From NCBI GenBank assembly GCA_007844125.1, contig CM017567.1, forward strand, positions 483,504 through 547,503: a stretch of 64,000 bases of DNA, given 5' to 3'. Source of the stretch: Sinonovacula constricta. Taxonomy: Eukaryota; Mollusca; Bivalvia; Cardiida; Solecurtidae. The notes below the pieces were generated by a model that saw only the letters and a list, made by a program, of their open reading frames with translations, did no database searches and was not told where the DNA came from. Shown in pieces: positions 38,481 through 50,153 of the stretch; position 1 is the stretch's first letter, and each line of letters starts with the position of its first letter. A program made the translations under genes and the position numbers.

Positions 38481-39340
38481 TAGGTTAATAAAAAAGGGTC
38501 CTATCAAAACTCCAACAGATATTTAAATTTTATCCACCAGTAGACAAAGGCAAACAAGGTAAATGCATATGTGAAAAACAAACAAACACAGAGACGAGAC
38601 ATAACACACATAAAGAAAAACCATCAGTTACCGCCTTGGAATAGTCAGTCGGCAAAAGGGCCAACTGGGGTGCTTAAACCTGGTTTGTGGAGCGCTCCAA
38701 CCTCGCACTTCCTGAAGGTTTTTCTAGCAAACAAGCAGCGTAAATAACAACATCCCATCAAAGTGAAACAACTAACAGTAAGCGCCTGCATCGGGAGTTA
38801 AAACAAATACAATTAACTTATATACATACATTACAACTAGCAACAAAATAAACTATAAACATATGTACAGTATGTACAGTAGATAAAATCCTCGGCTACG
38901 TAAAAACAGAAATCCCAAACGAGAGATCAGTTTGAAATAAAACAGCCCATGCGCTGATATATTATAAGAACAAATAAATAAAACAGCACAAGCGCTAATA
39001 TCTAACAAGATCAATTTAAATATGGTATATAATGCCATGACATCATGTTCTAAAAGTGTCAAAAGTAAAATGTAAAAAATACGAAAGAAAACAACGAAAT
39101 TTAGAAAACAACCTACCAACAAAATAAAACGTAGTATTGTTAAGAGCTAATAAGTTAAAAAACAGTTCATGAAAAGCCGAGGATTTATCCGCAGTTGGCA
39201 TATTATATGTAAAAAAGGTACTAAAATCCCGATGTTATACCTACTGTGCAATCTCACGTAAAGGGTATGGAGACTGCTCAAGTTGTCTCACCAATATAGG
39301 GCACGACTGGAGAGATTAAGAGACAAGAATTCCAACAGTA
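38481..39340 (-). mobile_element. 860-bp 'R' element insertion, copy 2 only
   Basis: Copy 1 reads 'tattcattaa' directly into 'accaagtttagtg' (about 14,290-14,310). Copy 2 has 860 bases between them, flanked by a possible 3-base duplication (TAA). On the minus strand the insertion contains, in order, 'gatgcaggcgcttactg', 'gtgcgaggttggagcgctcc', 'taagcaccccagttgg', 'gccgactgac', 'cggtaactg', 'tcgtctctgtgtttg' and 'gataggaccc', matching the R fragments at 18.9 and 43.2 kb. It encodes no recognisable protein, so it is a non-autonomous element. I see no terminal inverted repeats and no poly-A tail. It interrupts pseudogene P4. Confidence 0.75.
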
Positions 39341-42300
39341 AACCAAGTTTAGTGTTCAATTAATGGTACTTTCATATTTGAGTCTGCAGATATTACCAAA
39401 CATGTTCGCACAGTTAGCATGCAGATCATTTTTCACCAGTTCAGCCAATTGTTTATTTGCTAGCGCCTAGAAACATTTTTCTCATAAATTTGTTAACTCC
39501 AATATTCGGCAGATCGCAAAAAATTAATAAATATTCACACCAGAAAACCGCCGTTTGTTTAATACACTCTTCACAGGCAAATTGTAGGCTCTGGACTTTA
39601 TACTTTTCAGCCAGCTTCATCACAAAATATATATGATCCATCGTTACAGGTTTGCCAATGTGTGCAAATAGGCAACAAAGAAATTCTACGATTGCGTCTA
39701 AACTCGTGTCTATCTCCAGTTGTTGGCCAGACCGTCTTAAACATTTTACTGAAGACAGGTGAACAGGCGTATCAGACAACTTTTGAAACGTATATGTTGT
39801 AACTTCTACATTCAGCGTTTAATCTTCTCTCCACGTTTGTTTACTGAATGGGTGCTCGAACACTTGGTTTCGTTTGAGCTTATCTTGTTGTTCCGTGTAA
39901 TCCGCACGCATCTTTGATTTCTGCACTGCGTCAAGTTCTTTGTTTACTACTTCTCAAACATCCGAGAGATGTCTAGCTTTTGCCATTGTGCTTAGTTTGA
40001 TGGTGGTTTCAATGTCAATTCCAGAGACTGGTGGTTTGGTATATTTCATAGCGTCTACTGAATTATCGATGTCTACGTCGGTCAGATGATGCAATAGAGA
40101 AAAAAAAACTCTCCTATAAGATTGTTGTCTTTTCATAACTATATTTCATAACACATTTCTATACTTTTATCCCCCATTGTTATAATGGTATAGTCTATGA
40201 CAATAAAACTCGTTTACTTTTAGTATACAATTGGCCATAGATCCAAAGACAATGCATCACATAGTCATATAGTATATAACTTTCGCAAGCTCTATTGAAT
40301 ATTTAAAAAAACTCTGTTTACACTGACACAGATAATTCATGTGTATATTCCGATAATCTTGCATTCCCCATTAATATAAACTTGGTGTTTCCAAGAATAC
40401 GTTTATTTTTCCTAGATCTGTCTGCAGACTCGCATTATTGAATACTGTCTCTATTGTACACTAGCTGTGTTGATGCTTTGTTGAAATATTACAAGACATA
40501 TTATGTTTGTCCCATTTAAATTTCAGACTTTAGAGTATACAGATAACACGTTTTCTCTAAGTATAACGCTACGTTAAGTCATAATGAAACTGCACAACCC
40601 TGTTATCTATGCAGACCCACATAACTGAGTATATGCCAAACTGTGGACATTTTAAGGTCTGGCCTGAATAAAGGCTACTTGACACATTCGGGAGCCTACT
40701 GATAAAACAATTAACTGCCTGCCCGGAATAACATTTATTTGCCCATTTAAAACTGGCTTTACAACTTACAAGACCCCAAATGGTCTGCGATGTACTGTCT
40801 AGTATATGTGAAGAAGCAGAATCTAATAAGAAAGAGAAATTATAAAGAGTTATTCTTAAAGTTACCATTACTTATCATGTCCAGCGAGTAAACTTTAGTG
40901 AAAGTTTTTTGAAATCCATAAATAGATTTATCACACCACCAAGGGAAACAACGTAAAAAGTTAGACAGCTAATGCCTGCGATTATACAAATCCCGTTTCT
41001 CGTACATCCGTTATTTCCTGTATATTATGACGTGTGTTTCTGTAAACAATCGAAATTGGGCAGTGTAAATGCAGCCTTGTATGTAAGTGAAAGTGTACAA
41101 ACCATGGTCATAATTACGTTCGTGGTAAATCAAGTGTACAAGGCATTGGATTGCAGGCAATGCAAGTCTTTCGCTGCAAAACAGCACCTTCTTAAAATAA
41201 AGATAATACATTGGGACAAAAGTTACAAAACCCAATCATTATTATCCGATTACAGAAACGTTTTAATTAAACATGCAGTTTTATATGATCGCATTTTTAC
41301 TAAAATTAGGTCGAAAATAAATGCTTGTAAGTGCTACCGGACGCAACAATTCACAAAAGTCAAAATTAACTCCCACTTATATGTTTTGTCAGGACTACTA
41401 CATTGTGATCTGAATCCAGAGCTATATTCTTTTCCGAAAGCGTGCGGTCACTTTAGGTTGTGATGTCGAGATTATAAACATAAACCGTTTCGTACATAAC
41501 CTGGCACAAGTCAGCGAGGCCGAACAAATATCTCTAGTCTAGTCTAGTATATGATTCATAGACAATGGAATATTCTACAAGTTGTAATACCATTCCCTTC
41601 CCGGTTTAAACCTTTCCTCTAATCACTGAGTAATATTCTACGGATGATTGTTCATTCATAAATTGACAGTTCATGTATATCTACATAACTCATATTAATT
41701 ACTTGAACATCTAGTTAACACCGTTTACAGTACTAAATTTAACATTTGAAACATACCTGGACACAAGTGACTTAGCCTTCTTCTACATTCATATTTGTCT
41801 CTGTACTCACACTTCTTTAACCAGGCATTAATTGGCCGCTGGAATTAATTCAACCAAAGTCTTGGGGAATATACGTTGTCTGTCATATACTACTTTATAG
41901 CACAGTTTTACTTCTTACTCATACATATTCACAATTAGGGTATTGATTAAATATTACTTTGTAATTTAAAAACAGGCGTTAAAATTTTCCGATGCGGCTA
42001 TGTTGGATCTCTAGATTGTTGTTTAATGATAAGTCCATGTATGCATTATCTTATGTCAACTAATATAGTGGTCAATGTAATAAATTACATAATAACTCAC
42101 CAAACCCAGGTATGCATATCACAATTCTTTACGCAAATTGAACATATATAAAAAATATCCTCGGACTGTGACATTAATACACCAGCTTGATTAAGATGAC
42201 AATGTGGTATTAGTAAATATATACCCAATTATAGGTCACACACTATGTTGCCATCAGATTTGATACACGTTGTCATCAGATGCCATCAGAAGGCTCAGAA

Positions 42301-42998
42301 TTTGAATAGATATAACCTACGTCTAGCGAGTGTGGTCTTTGTGACAAAAAGGTTAGATTTTTTTGTTTTAACATATTGTTTAATTGGTCAATACATGATT
42401 CTTATTAAATGTCACAGTGAATAACTAAGTTATCAATATTGAGCCGATAGTCTACACTTTATACAAAATCTTTTAGATCTTACAAATAAGACAATGATAA
42501 ACGGTGCGTTTTTAGACGTCACCATGGCAATCGTTTTGCATGTTTAATGAACATGCTTATCCTTTAAATACATCATGTATAGTAACAAGTGTAAAAACGT
42601 ATAAAACTAAACCAAGCTATAGTCGTAAAACAACGTGCTTATCCATTTCTTGCTAAATGTAATCAAAAACCCATTCTGCTATATGCTAACTTTTATGCTT
42701 TTGAGGTTTTTGCACAAGACGTATTGATGAAGTAATGTGTTCATAGTTTCGCTTCACGTGCTTCATATATAATATACTGGTTATTTAAATTAAAAAATAA
42801 CCAATTTTATTTTGCGCTTTGTTTAATTTTGTTATAGGGGAGGTAATTAGTATCAGTAGTATATCGTCTTGATAAAAGAATTATCTCTTCAAATTATGAA
42901 GTGGGTACGATAAGAAACAAGCTGGATGATGGAAAAATGTGTTGCCACCCGCCAACCATATCAAAAGTTTATTATTCGGACAATAGTTTCATTGGATG
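39341..42998 (+). repeat. Segmental duplication copy 2, block II (right part)
   Basis: Counterpart of 14,296-17,910. It contains most of pseudogene P4 and non-coding sequence. The 163-codon plus-strand ORF at 40,972-41,463 is unbroken here and broken by one extra T in copy 1; I see no coding signature in it. Confidence 0.9.
39350..40136 (-). pseudogene. Decayed BTB-domain gene (P4)
   Basis: Paralogue of P3. The N-terminal frame from 40,136 (60 codons) ends at the same TGA after HLSDV that is found in P3. Downstream, a 108-codon frame (39,779-39,453) holds the BTB core, including VEFLCCLFAHIGKPVTM and VMKLAEKYKVQSLQFACEE, then FWCEYLLIFCDLPNI. It has CAA where P3 has a stop. Its 3' part is interrupted by the 860-bp element at 38,481-39,340; the residual match continues on the far side at about 38,480-38,330. 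Confidence 0.85.
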
Positions 42999-43199
42999 CA
43001 CATTCTGTCAGAATAGTGATATGTATAACTGTCTTCTGTATAGTTTTACCGTCGCACGGTTTTCATTCAAGAAACTGAATAAACAAAGTCAAGACATGCG
43101 TATTCAAGTAGTATGTAACACATTATTATCTTAACGTTTTACTTTAATATCGGGATTTTTTGTATCATTATTCTAAAATACGACAATCTCATTGTATCT

Positions 43200-43520
43200 G
43201 TTTTAACTCCCGATGCAGGTGTTACTGTTAGTTTTCTCACTTCGACGGGAAATTATTATTTACACTGTTTGTTTCATAGACAGACTTTCAGAAGGTGCGA
43301 GGTTGTAGCGCTCCTCACACCAGATTTAAGCAACCCAGTCGTTCCTTTTGCCGACTGACCGCTCCAAAGCGGTAACTGTTAGGGGTTTTCTTTCGTGTGT
43401 TATTTCTCGTCTCTGTGTTTTTATCACATTTACATTTACCTTGATTGCCTTTGTCAAAGGTAGTTTAGATTTAAATACCTGTGGAAAGTTTGATAGGACC
43501 TTTTCTTTTTTACCTATTTA
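43200..43520 (+). mobile_element. 'R' dispersed element, fragment 4
   Basis: Duplicate of the fragment at 18,880-19,200, with the same core and tail order. It moved as part of the segmental duplication, not by its own transposition. Confidence 0.7.
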
Positions 43521-45510
43521 TATTATAATTAATGCTGAAGTGACTTTGTCTCCTGTGATAATGCAACAGGGACCTCAACACAAGGGACGCTATGAATCTA
43601 AATGCCATAGCTAGTGCAAATTTAATGTTTACATGTCTATAATAAATACTTCATATATGTCACTAGTATACATGACAAATTGACTTCCTCTTTGCAGTCA
43701 GATGGGTAATAAACAGGCCTATATACTTTATTGGTATATGTCTGGTCGCATATATGTCGGAAAGAATGTGTATTTACATATTTAATGTCAAAAATGATTA
43801 ATTATGCTTAATTCAATTGTTATGGAAATTGTCACTTGATAAAAAAGATCAGGAAGAATGGATGATTTTTACTATTTTTATATTCAGTTAAAACACATAT
43901 TGTTAAGATTACACTATGTAATACGATTATTTAAAATTAACATTTTTTAATGAATCTGAAGTTATCTACTGATGATGTAAATGTTACAACTGATAATGCG
44001 GACGCAGCTGGATATTAATTATGTATGCATATGTTCCTGTATATGCAATCTTAAAGTTGTATATTGATAAATATTTTATAATCGAATTCATTTATATTCT
44101 AAGTAACATCCATTCATATTGTAAACCCTTATTCCGCTTTCAAAGGATGTAAAGGCTAAGAACCCGAACACCCGAATTTAAAAGGAAAACAACAACAAAT
44201 AGTTTGCTAATACTACTGATGCCATCTTGTATATAATCGATATCAGTAGACTTTAAATGTCTTTGTATTGCGCCGACTAACAGAAGCGTCTTAAAAGTAT
44301 TCAAGAATTTTACACAGAGGTCCGATATTCGTAATGTATTCATATTCGATATTCAAGCAAAATGTTTAATTGTAAAAAGAACTTCTCACGTCACAATGAT
44401 GTATAGGTGCTTACGTATAAACATAGCGTCCTTTATATAAAGAAAGATGTTGATTGGAAGTTGGATCCGCACAAAATAAACCATAAAGTCTTCATAAAGA
44501 CATATAAATACTTAAACTTGTTATTGTATTTACTTGAACTGGTTTATTGTCTGGCAGGCATATTAAACGGCACTATAACACAAATTTATAAACAAACTGC
44601 TATGATTGATGGTTTTTAATTAATTCATATAACATTAGCGTACACTAACCGCGTTGATGCAACATTATGATATAAATCTACTAAATATTCACCGCTATTT
44701 GTGTTTTGCTATATCTTTAGGAATTTGACAATGTAATAAATGCTATATTTTATTTATATTTATATATTTGGTAATAATGTCGCAACGTTTTTCAATGTAA
44801 CTAGTATCTTTTTATAATGTATTACAATTAAGCTTATAAACGAATACTATTTTACACAACTGCGATGAAATACCTGCATAAAACACATGTTTTCGATAAT
44901 GGTTCTCTTCTATACCTTTTATTCAATCAGCATGAGTTATTGACCGTATGCATCTAGTATTTATTGCCATAACCGCATCTGCAATAAGGGTGGAGATTGT
45001 ACTGTACGAAAAGGGTTGTTTTATTTAACCAATCAAAATAAAAGACATACTTTACTCACAATAATTATTCACAATACTGCTTAGCGGAACAATTATAACG
45101 CCATAGATATGTAAGGTAGATCGCCTTTTTACAAAGTGTATGAAAGACAATGTAAAGTATAATATACTATAACACAATGTTTATGAAACTAGTGAAAATT
45201 AATTAAATAATACTTAAAATTAAACATATTTTACCGCTTTTACCTTTAATGATAATTATAGTGAACAGTAGTGTAACATATGTGTAGCACTCTGTAACGC
45301 CTATAATATATGCTGTTTCACCGATGTTGATGGTTCTTAGATTTCTCACTCAGATGTTACACGTTAACCTAAGGTCCAACTGGCATTGCACACCTTACTA
45401 ATTTAGACAATTTAACAAATGTACAAATGTAATGTTCGGAAGGCGAGTTTCACAGGAATTCTATTGAATTTAATTTAAGTTTTTTTGAAAAATTCTACTA
45501 AGGTATATGT

Positions 45511-45763
45511 CTGTTTTGCCTTGTTTTTGACATACATGTCAGCGACCATTTATTACCATTATAGCAACGTCCAGCTTTTTGGTGTATAAAGACCTCAGAC
45601 ACATGTCAAGGGAGAACCACTGGTGCACCGCAAGACAGCTGGAAGACCTTCTCACATTAAGTCCTTCGCCCCAAACGAGACTCGAACCCACGCGGTGAGA
45701 GACTAAGCAGTCAGAGGAGTTACAAATCGGCGACTCTACTACTACGCCACGGGCGCCCCATCC
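45511..45763 (-). mobile_element. tRNA-derived SINE, family A
   Basis: Flanked by an 11-base target-site duplication: 'aaggtatatgt' at 45,500-45,510 and 'aaggcatatgt' at 45,764-45,774 (one mismatch). On the minus strand the head reads 'cccgtggcgtagtagtag' (A-box-like) and 'gtgggttcgagtctcg' (B box). The homologous site in copy 1 (near 21,130) has no insertion, so it arrived after the duplication. Related copies are at 56,941-57,483 and 61,628-61,707. Confidence 0.85.
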
Positions 45764-45863
45764 AAGGCATATGTGACATTAGTTTAATATATATTCCATA
45801 GGCTTGAACGATACACTCAGGACCGTATACATATTGTAGAATAATCGGTTTACAAATTCAAAG

Positions 45864-46131
45864 CGGCTCCAGGTACGGGCGGCCCCGGGTTCGATCCCGT
45901 TAAAAATGTTAGTGGTATAGCTCCCTTGCTAACGCTCAAGCAAATATAAGGGTAGTTCCACGACTGGTTGGCCCGGTGTCAGGATAATGTGACTGGGTGT
46001 GGTATCATACCAGGTGTTTACGGCATGCTATACACAGTGAAGGCAGCACTATATCTGCTTCAAGTGAACACCGTCTCCAGATAACTGAAATACTGTTGGT
46101 GGGACGATAAACCCAATAAACAAACAAACAA
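45864..46131 (+). mobile_element. tRNA-derived SINE, family C (5' truncated or divergent head)
   Basis: Flanked by a perfect 12-base target-site duplication, 'acaaattcaaag', at 45,852-45,863 and 46,132-46,143. It contains a B box ('gggttcgatccc', 45,888-45,899), a body with 'actgaaatactgttgg', and a 3' (AAAC)n tail. The homologous site in copy 1 near 21,220 is empty. The 'actgaaat-a-ttgtt' tail motif recurs in the SINE at 52,979. Confidence 0.88.
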
Positions 46132-47244
46132 ACAAATTCAAAGTATTCATGTATTAAAGTTGAAAACCTAAAAGTACACCAACATAATTTTTTATTTCTG
46201 TTTACGTCTAAAATGCAGAGGTGATAATAAAGATGTGTATATAAATACAACATCCAGAAATATTTAATGGTTGCCATGAAATATTTAGCCTAATCATCCA
46301 CTGACTCTTAACCTAATAAACGTAAATAGTGTAAAAAACAAGTCCCGCGTACCCAAACACACAATACACACAAACTGCGTAAGATATTGCAATTTCTATA
46401 AAACGCATTTTACAGCAGTTCTGTTATGTTTTTGTCATTATAAAATGATGATTTAAAAGGATGTTTATTGCAAATAGTAGTACTAAATTAAATAGTGTAT
46501 TAAACTCATTCAGATTTTCACAAACACTATAGATGCTACATATAAAAGAAAATATGGCAAAGTCCTACAGGCCTAAGCATTCCAACGTATACCCATCGTC
46601 GGATACCCACGGTTGATTCTATTACGTTACTCTCCATTTATCACCCATGGGCAAATTGCTACAAATTGAAAACAAAGGCATTTATCTACCGAACCAGTAA
46701 ATCTATTTATAAATTTTCCAAAACTCAGCGAGGACAGTTTCACGGAAATGATATAATCACACTATTACACTGTGTGGAAAACTCGCTTCTTTCACATTGA
46801 CAATTGAGAAAACGTTTGTAAATAAATAATCTAAATATAAGTTCTAAGTATATTATAATTGATCGTGTACTTTACTTAAGCACTTATTCGATAACTATGT
46901 TAAAAAGGTTTCGCTTAACTTAACAAATTTGAGTTGTCTGTTGTCCATTCAGAATGTCAACAGAAAAGGACTTGGTGAACGGTCGACCTATTAAACACAA
47001 GATTAAAAAGGATAATACCGATTTGAAGACTTAGTTTATGTATGAATAAAAACTGTTAACATACAACAGGGTGAGAAATTAGATATAAACTGTGGAAGCT
47101 TAAACATTGATCGATCATCAGAAGTTAGTAGCTTTACATAATTCCAATGTTTTATTTAAACATTTTACAGTGGCTCGACTGTAATGTAATCCATGTATAC
47201 ATATGTTTAGTCATTCCGTCGCTATTCGAAATGCAAGCAGGTGT

Positions 47245-47470
47245 TGGCTTACTTCCTAGCAGGCACACGATGTTGAATAGACAGTGAATAGACGTTGTAC
47301 TCCGACGTTGGATAGACGTTGGATTTTGGTTGAATTTGAAAGTTTTTAGACGTCATATTCCGACGTCTATTTAACGTCGTGTTCCGACCTATTTTCAACA
47401 AACTTTCAACTAATAACCAACCACATTTCAACCAATATCCAACCAATTTTCAACATCCAAAATCCCTGAT
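47245..47470. repeat. GACGTTGGATAG / CAACCAA motif array
   Basis: Starts with 'ctagcaggcacacgatgttg' and continues with repeated variants of 'gacgttggatag' and 'gttgga', then switches to the complementary-sense 'cgtctatttaacgtcg', 'caactaataacc' and 'ccaaccaattttcaac'. The two halves are roughly inverted with respect to each other, which suggests a hairpin or the tail of a transposon. No protein. Confidence 0.6.
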
Positions 47471-47479
47471 ATTTTGTCA

Positions 47480-48003
47480 CTTCAAGTTTAGAAAACATTG
47501 TGCGAACTGACATGGCCATGAAACGAGAGCACACCTCAACTTTAGGATAAAATGTGGGCACAATAACAATTCAGATGTTTTATCATTTATTTTTGATTTT
47601 TGACCAAATAAACATCGTTTAAACCCACATTTATTATAAAAATCATAAGCGTTTAATATAAAACGAGATACACATATTAACAAGAAATATGATTATTGTT
47701 TTGAATATTAATTCTGAAATATTTAAAAATCCGTCAAGCAAGTGTTAAATAGAAGCACGCCAAAAACAAAGGTTTAGACTGTAAATGTTTAGATAATAAT
47801 TTTGAAAATAATTATATCTTTTTATTGAAAATAACTACAATCATTGCACGCTAACAGAACATAATAAATTAACAAGACAAAAAATACACATTTAAACAAG
47901 TACACAAGTGAACGATAAGAAAGGGTTATTGTATTTGCTCTTCATACACCTCCTTTTTGCTCAAACAAACCAAAAAAACACAACAAATGTTCATACAACA
48001 CAC

Positions 48004-48056
<53 letters not shown>

Positions 48057-49155
48057 TAGAGAGAACTGATAATATCGATATAAAAGAAAATATATGTAGA
48101 AAAAAATAGAAAATATTGAAACTAAACTCCCAATATGACAATACAAGATATAAAATGCATTACTTGTGTACATTTGCAAATCAACAGGCCTATATACTGG
48201 GTTCTCATATGTTTCTTATCATACCACGGTATTGCATATAATTTTTGTATACAATAATTATTAACATTAAAAGTTATATTAACACAGTAAAGTTTCATTT
48301 GATATAAAGTGTATGGAACAAAGTTAAACTATTAAAACAATATACTGTTAAACATTTTTATAATGCCATTTTTATGAGATAGGGTCAAAATAAGTAAATT
48401 TAATTTAGTTGAAAAAAAGTTTCCTAACAATCCAGTTACTATGTCTTAAGCATGTGCCAATGGTGGTGCCCTCTACAGTACTGTGTACATGCACTTACAT
48501 GTAGCAAGTATCTATGTTTTGATCATAATGTTACACCAATTTCATAAGTATAATTTAGTAATTATTTACATTTTTGTTTACCATGCTTATTAACAACGCC
48601 CCTGTTTAGCAGACATCATAATAATGCTATACTTGTGCATTACTAAACTTGTATTCGTTTCTTTCAAACCATTTGATGAAACATGTGAACTGCCTGCTTT
48701 GTTGAGGAAGTGTTAATAGATACTATGGAGCACCTAGTATAATTGTTAGAAATTCATTCATGGCTATTTATGCAGAATGTACATAACAAAATTCAACCAA
48801 ACAGTAAGATAAGTCAATATACATACACAGTGTAACAAACGGGTAAAATATACGCATTTTAACATACAGAATCCCACTAGTTTATACCAAAGAAAAAGAG
48901 TTAGAATCATATAAAAAATAAAGATACAGAAATTTTGATAAAAAAAAGAACCATGTGGTTCGGATAAATATGCATTATTAAGACCTGTTTGCTCAACTTC
49001 TAGTCAATCTTGCCAAACAACTAGCCCTGAGGACCATGGGCTGCTTTTATGCGCCTTTGGTATGTGCTTACTTAGTATGCACCAAATTTGACCTCCATGG
49101 CAGAATTTCAGCAACCCTTATTTGTAAACTAGTAGTTATACTCCCCGCAACGAAG
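47480..49155. other. Gene-free stretch
   Basis: AT-rich, with a compound CA/GA microsatellite at 48,000-48,063. The ORFs crossing it are low complexity. Nothing else recognised. Confidence 0.5.
48000..48063. repeat. Compound (CA)n(GA)n microsatellite
   Basis: About 39 bases of CA (one G interruption) followed directly by about 26 bases of GA. Confidence 0.95.
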
Positions 49156-50015
49156 TAGAGGGGGGGGGGGGGGGGGGGGGGGGGGGGTATACTGCATTCA
49201 CCATGGCCGTCCGTCCGTCCGAACGGGAGCGACATTGTGACATTAATTTTTTTCATTTTAACAAGATCTGTCACTGAATGTGACGTATGCCCCCAAAGTA
49301 TAGGCTTGACAATAAAAGCTTACGCTTTCTTGTATTCTGAACTTCGACCTCCATGTCTGTTTGTGACCTTCAGCTACAGACTAAGGTCTTGCATGAATGA
49401 TGGGGACTACAAACATTTCAAATGGAGCACACAAGAAATATATACCCCATTTTTACCTAGAACTGTAAGTATGACCTTGAAGGTAGGGTGCTGGACTCTC
49501 ACATTGTCTCATGATGATAAACATTTCACCCAAGTAATATTAAAATCCATTTAGGGATGTAAAAATTATTAAAGGGACATACAAAAGCTCTGTTTTTTTT
49601 TAACCTTTAACAAGTAATCGTGACCTTGTATTTACCAATCTAGGTCTTAATAAGGTGTGACACATGACATTAACTGATGATGGAGAACAATTGTGCCAGG
49701 TAATTTCAAAATCAACTTAGAACTAAAGAAGTTATTGAGTGGAGTCGGAAAAAAGACATACATTTTTATGTATGAACTGAAGTTACTCAGCTGACACAAA
49801 AAAAGATTCCATTTTTGACCTATGATCTCAAAGTGAGACATTGACTTTGGAGCTAACAACTGGACCTTAGGGTTGACACCTCCTCTGATTACGATGAACC
49901 CTCCATGTCATTTGTGTGACCTTCAGCTACAGACCTAAGTCTTGCATGAATGATGGGGATCATTTGTGCCAAGCATTTCAAATGGAGCACACAAGAATGA
50001 ATACTACGACGGATG
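49075..50015 (+). repeat. Dispersed repeat with TGACCT half-sites and 28-G run
   Basis: It opens with 'atactccccgcaacgaagtag', a run of 28 G (49,160-49,187), 'tatactgcattcaccatgg' and 'ccgtccgtccg'. It contains many TGACC(T) words (for example 'tgtgaccttcag', 'atgaccttgaagg', 'cgtgaccttgta', 'ttgacctatg'). About 90 bases at 49,355-49,440 ('gtgaccttcagctacagac', 'tcttgcatgaatgatgggg', 'tttcaaatggagcacacaag') recur at 49,910-50,000, so the element has an internal direct repeat. It lies just 3' of the spliced gene on the minus strand. Confidence 0.7.
49160..49187. repeat. Poly-G run of 28
   Basis: 28 consecutive G on the plus strand. The true length is uncertain in any assembly, and it can form G-quadruplexes. 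Confidence 0.95.
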
Positions 50016-50153
50016 AGCAAGGTAAAACAAAATGAATATCATTCATAACACGATATGTACATCAAAAAGGGGTGAAACTGATCTTTACAGTCAACACAGA
50101 TGCACACACAAACACGAAGGCGCACAAATATCACTTGTTCTACACAATAAGTC

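Larger units (their letters stand above)
43000..47205 (+). repeat. Segmental duplication copy 2, block III
   Basis: Counterpart of 18,668-22,215. The match is nearly perfect to about 45,000, then more diverged and interrupted by two SINEs (45,511-45,763 and 45,864-46,131). Similarity fades out near 47,205. Confidence 0.85.

Noticed and set aside
40972..41463. 163-codon plus-strand ORF and its 110-codon counterpart at 15,890-16,222
   Set aside because: The high conservation is that of the whole duplicated block, the opposite strand is equally open, no motif is visible, and one copy is frameshifted by a single T.
42901..43134. 77-codon ORF with several Cys residues
   Set aside because: It crosses the junction where copy 2 lacks 0.76 kb and has no counterpart in copy 1, so it is a chance fusion.
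49068..49274. Poly-Pro ORF on the minus strand
   Set aside because: Translation of the 28-G run.
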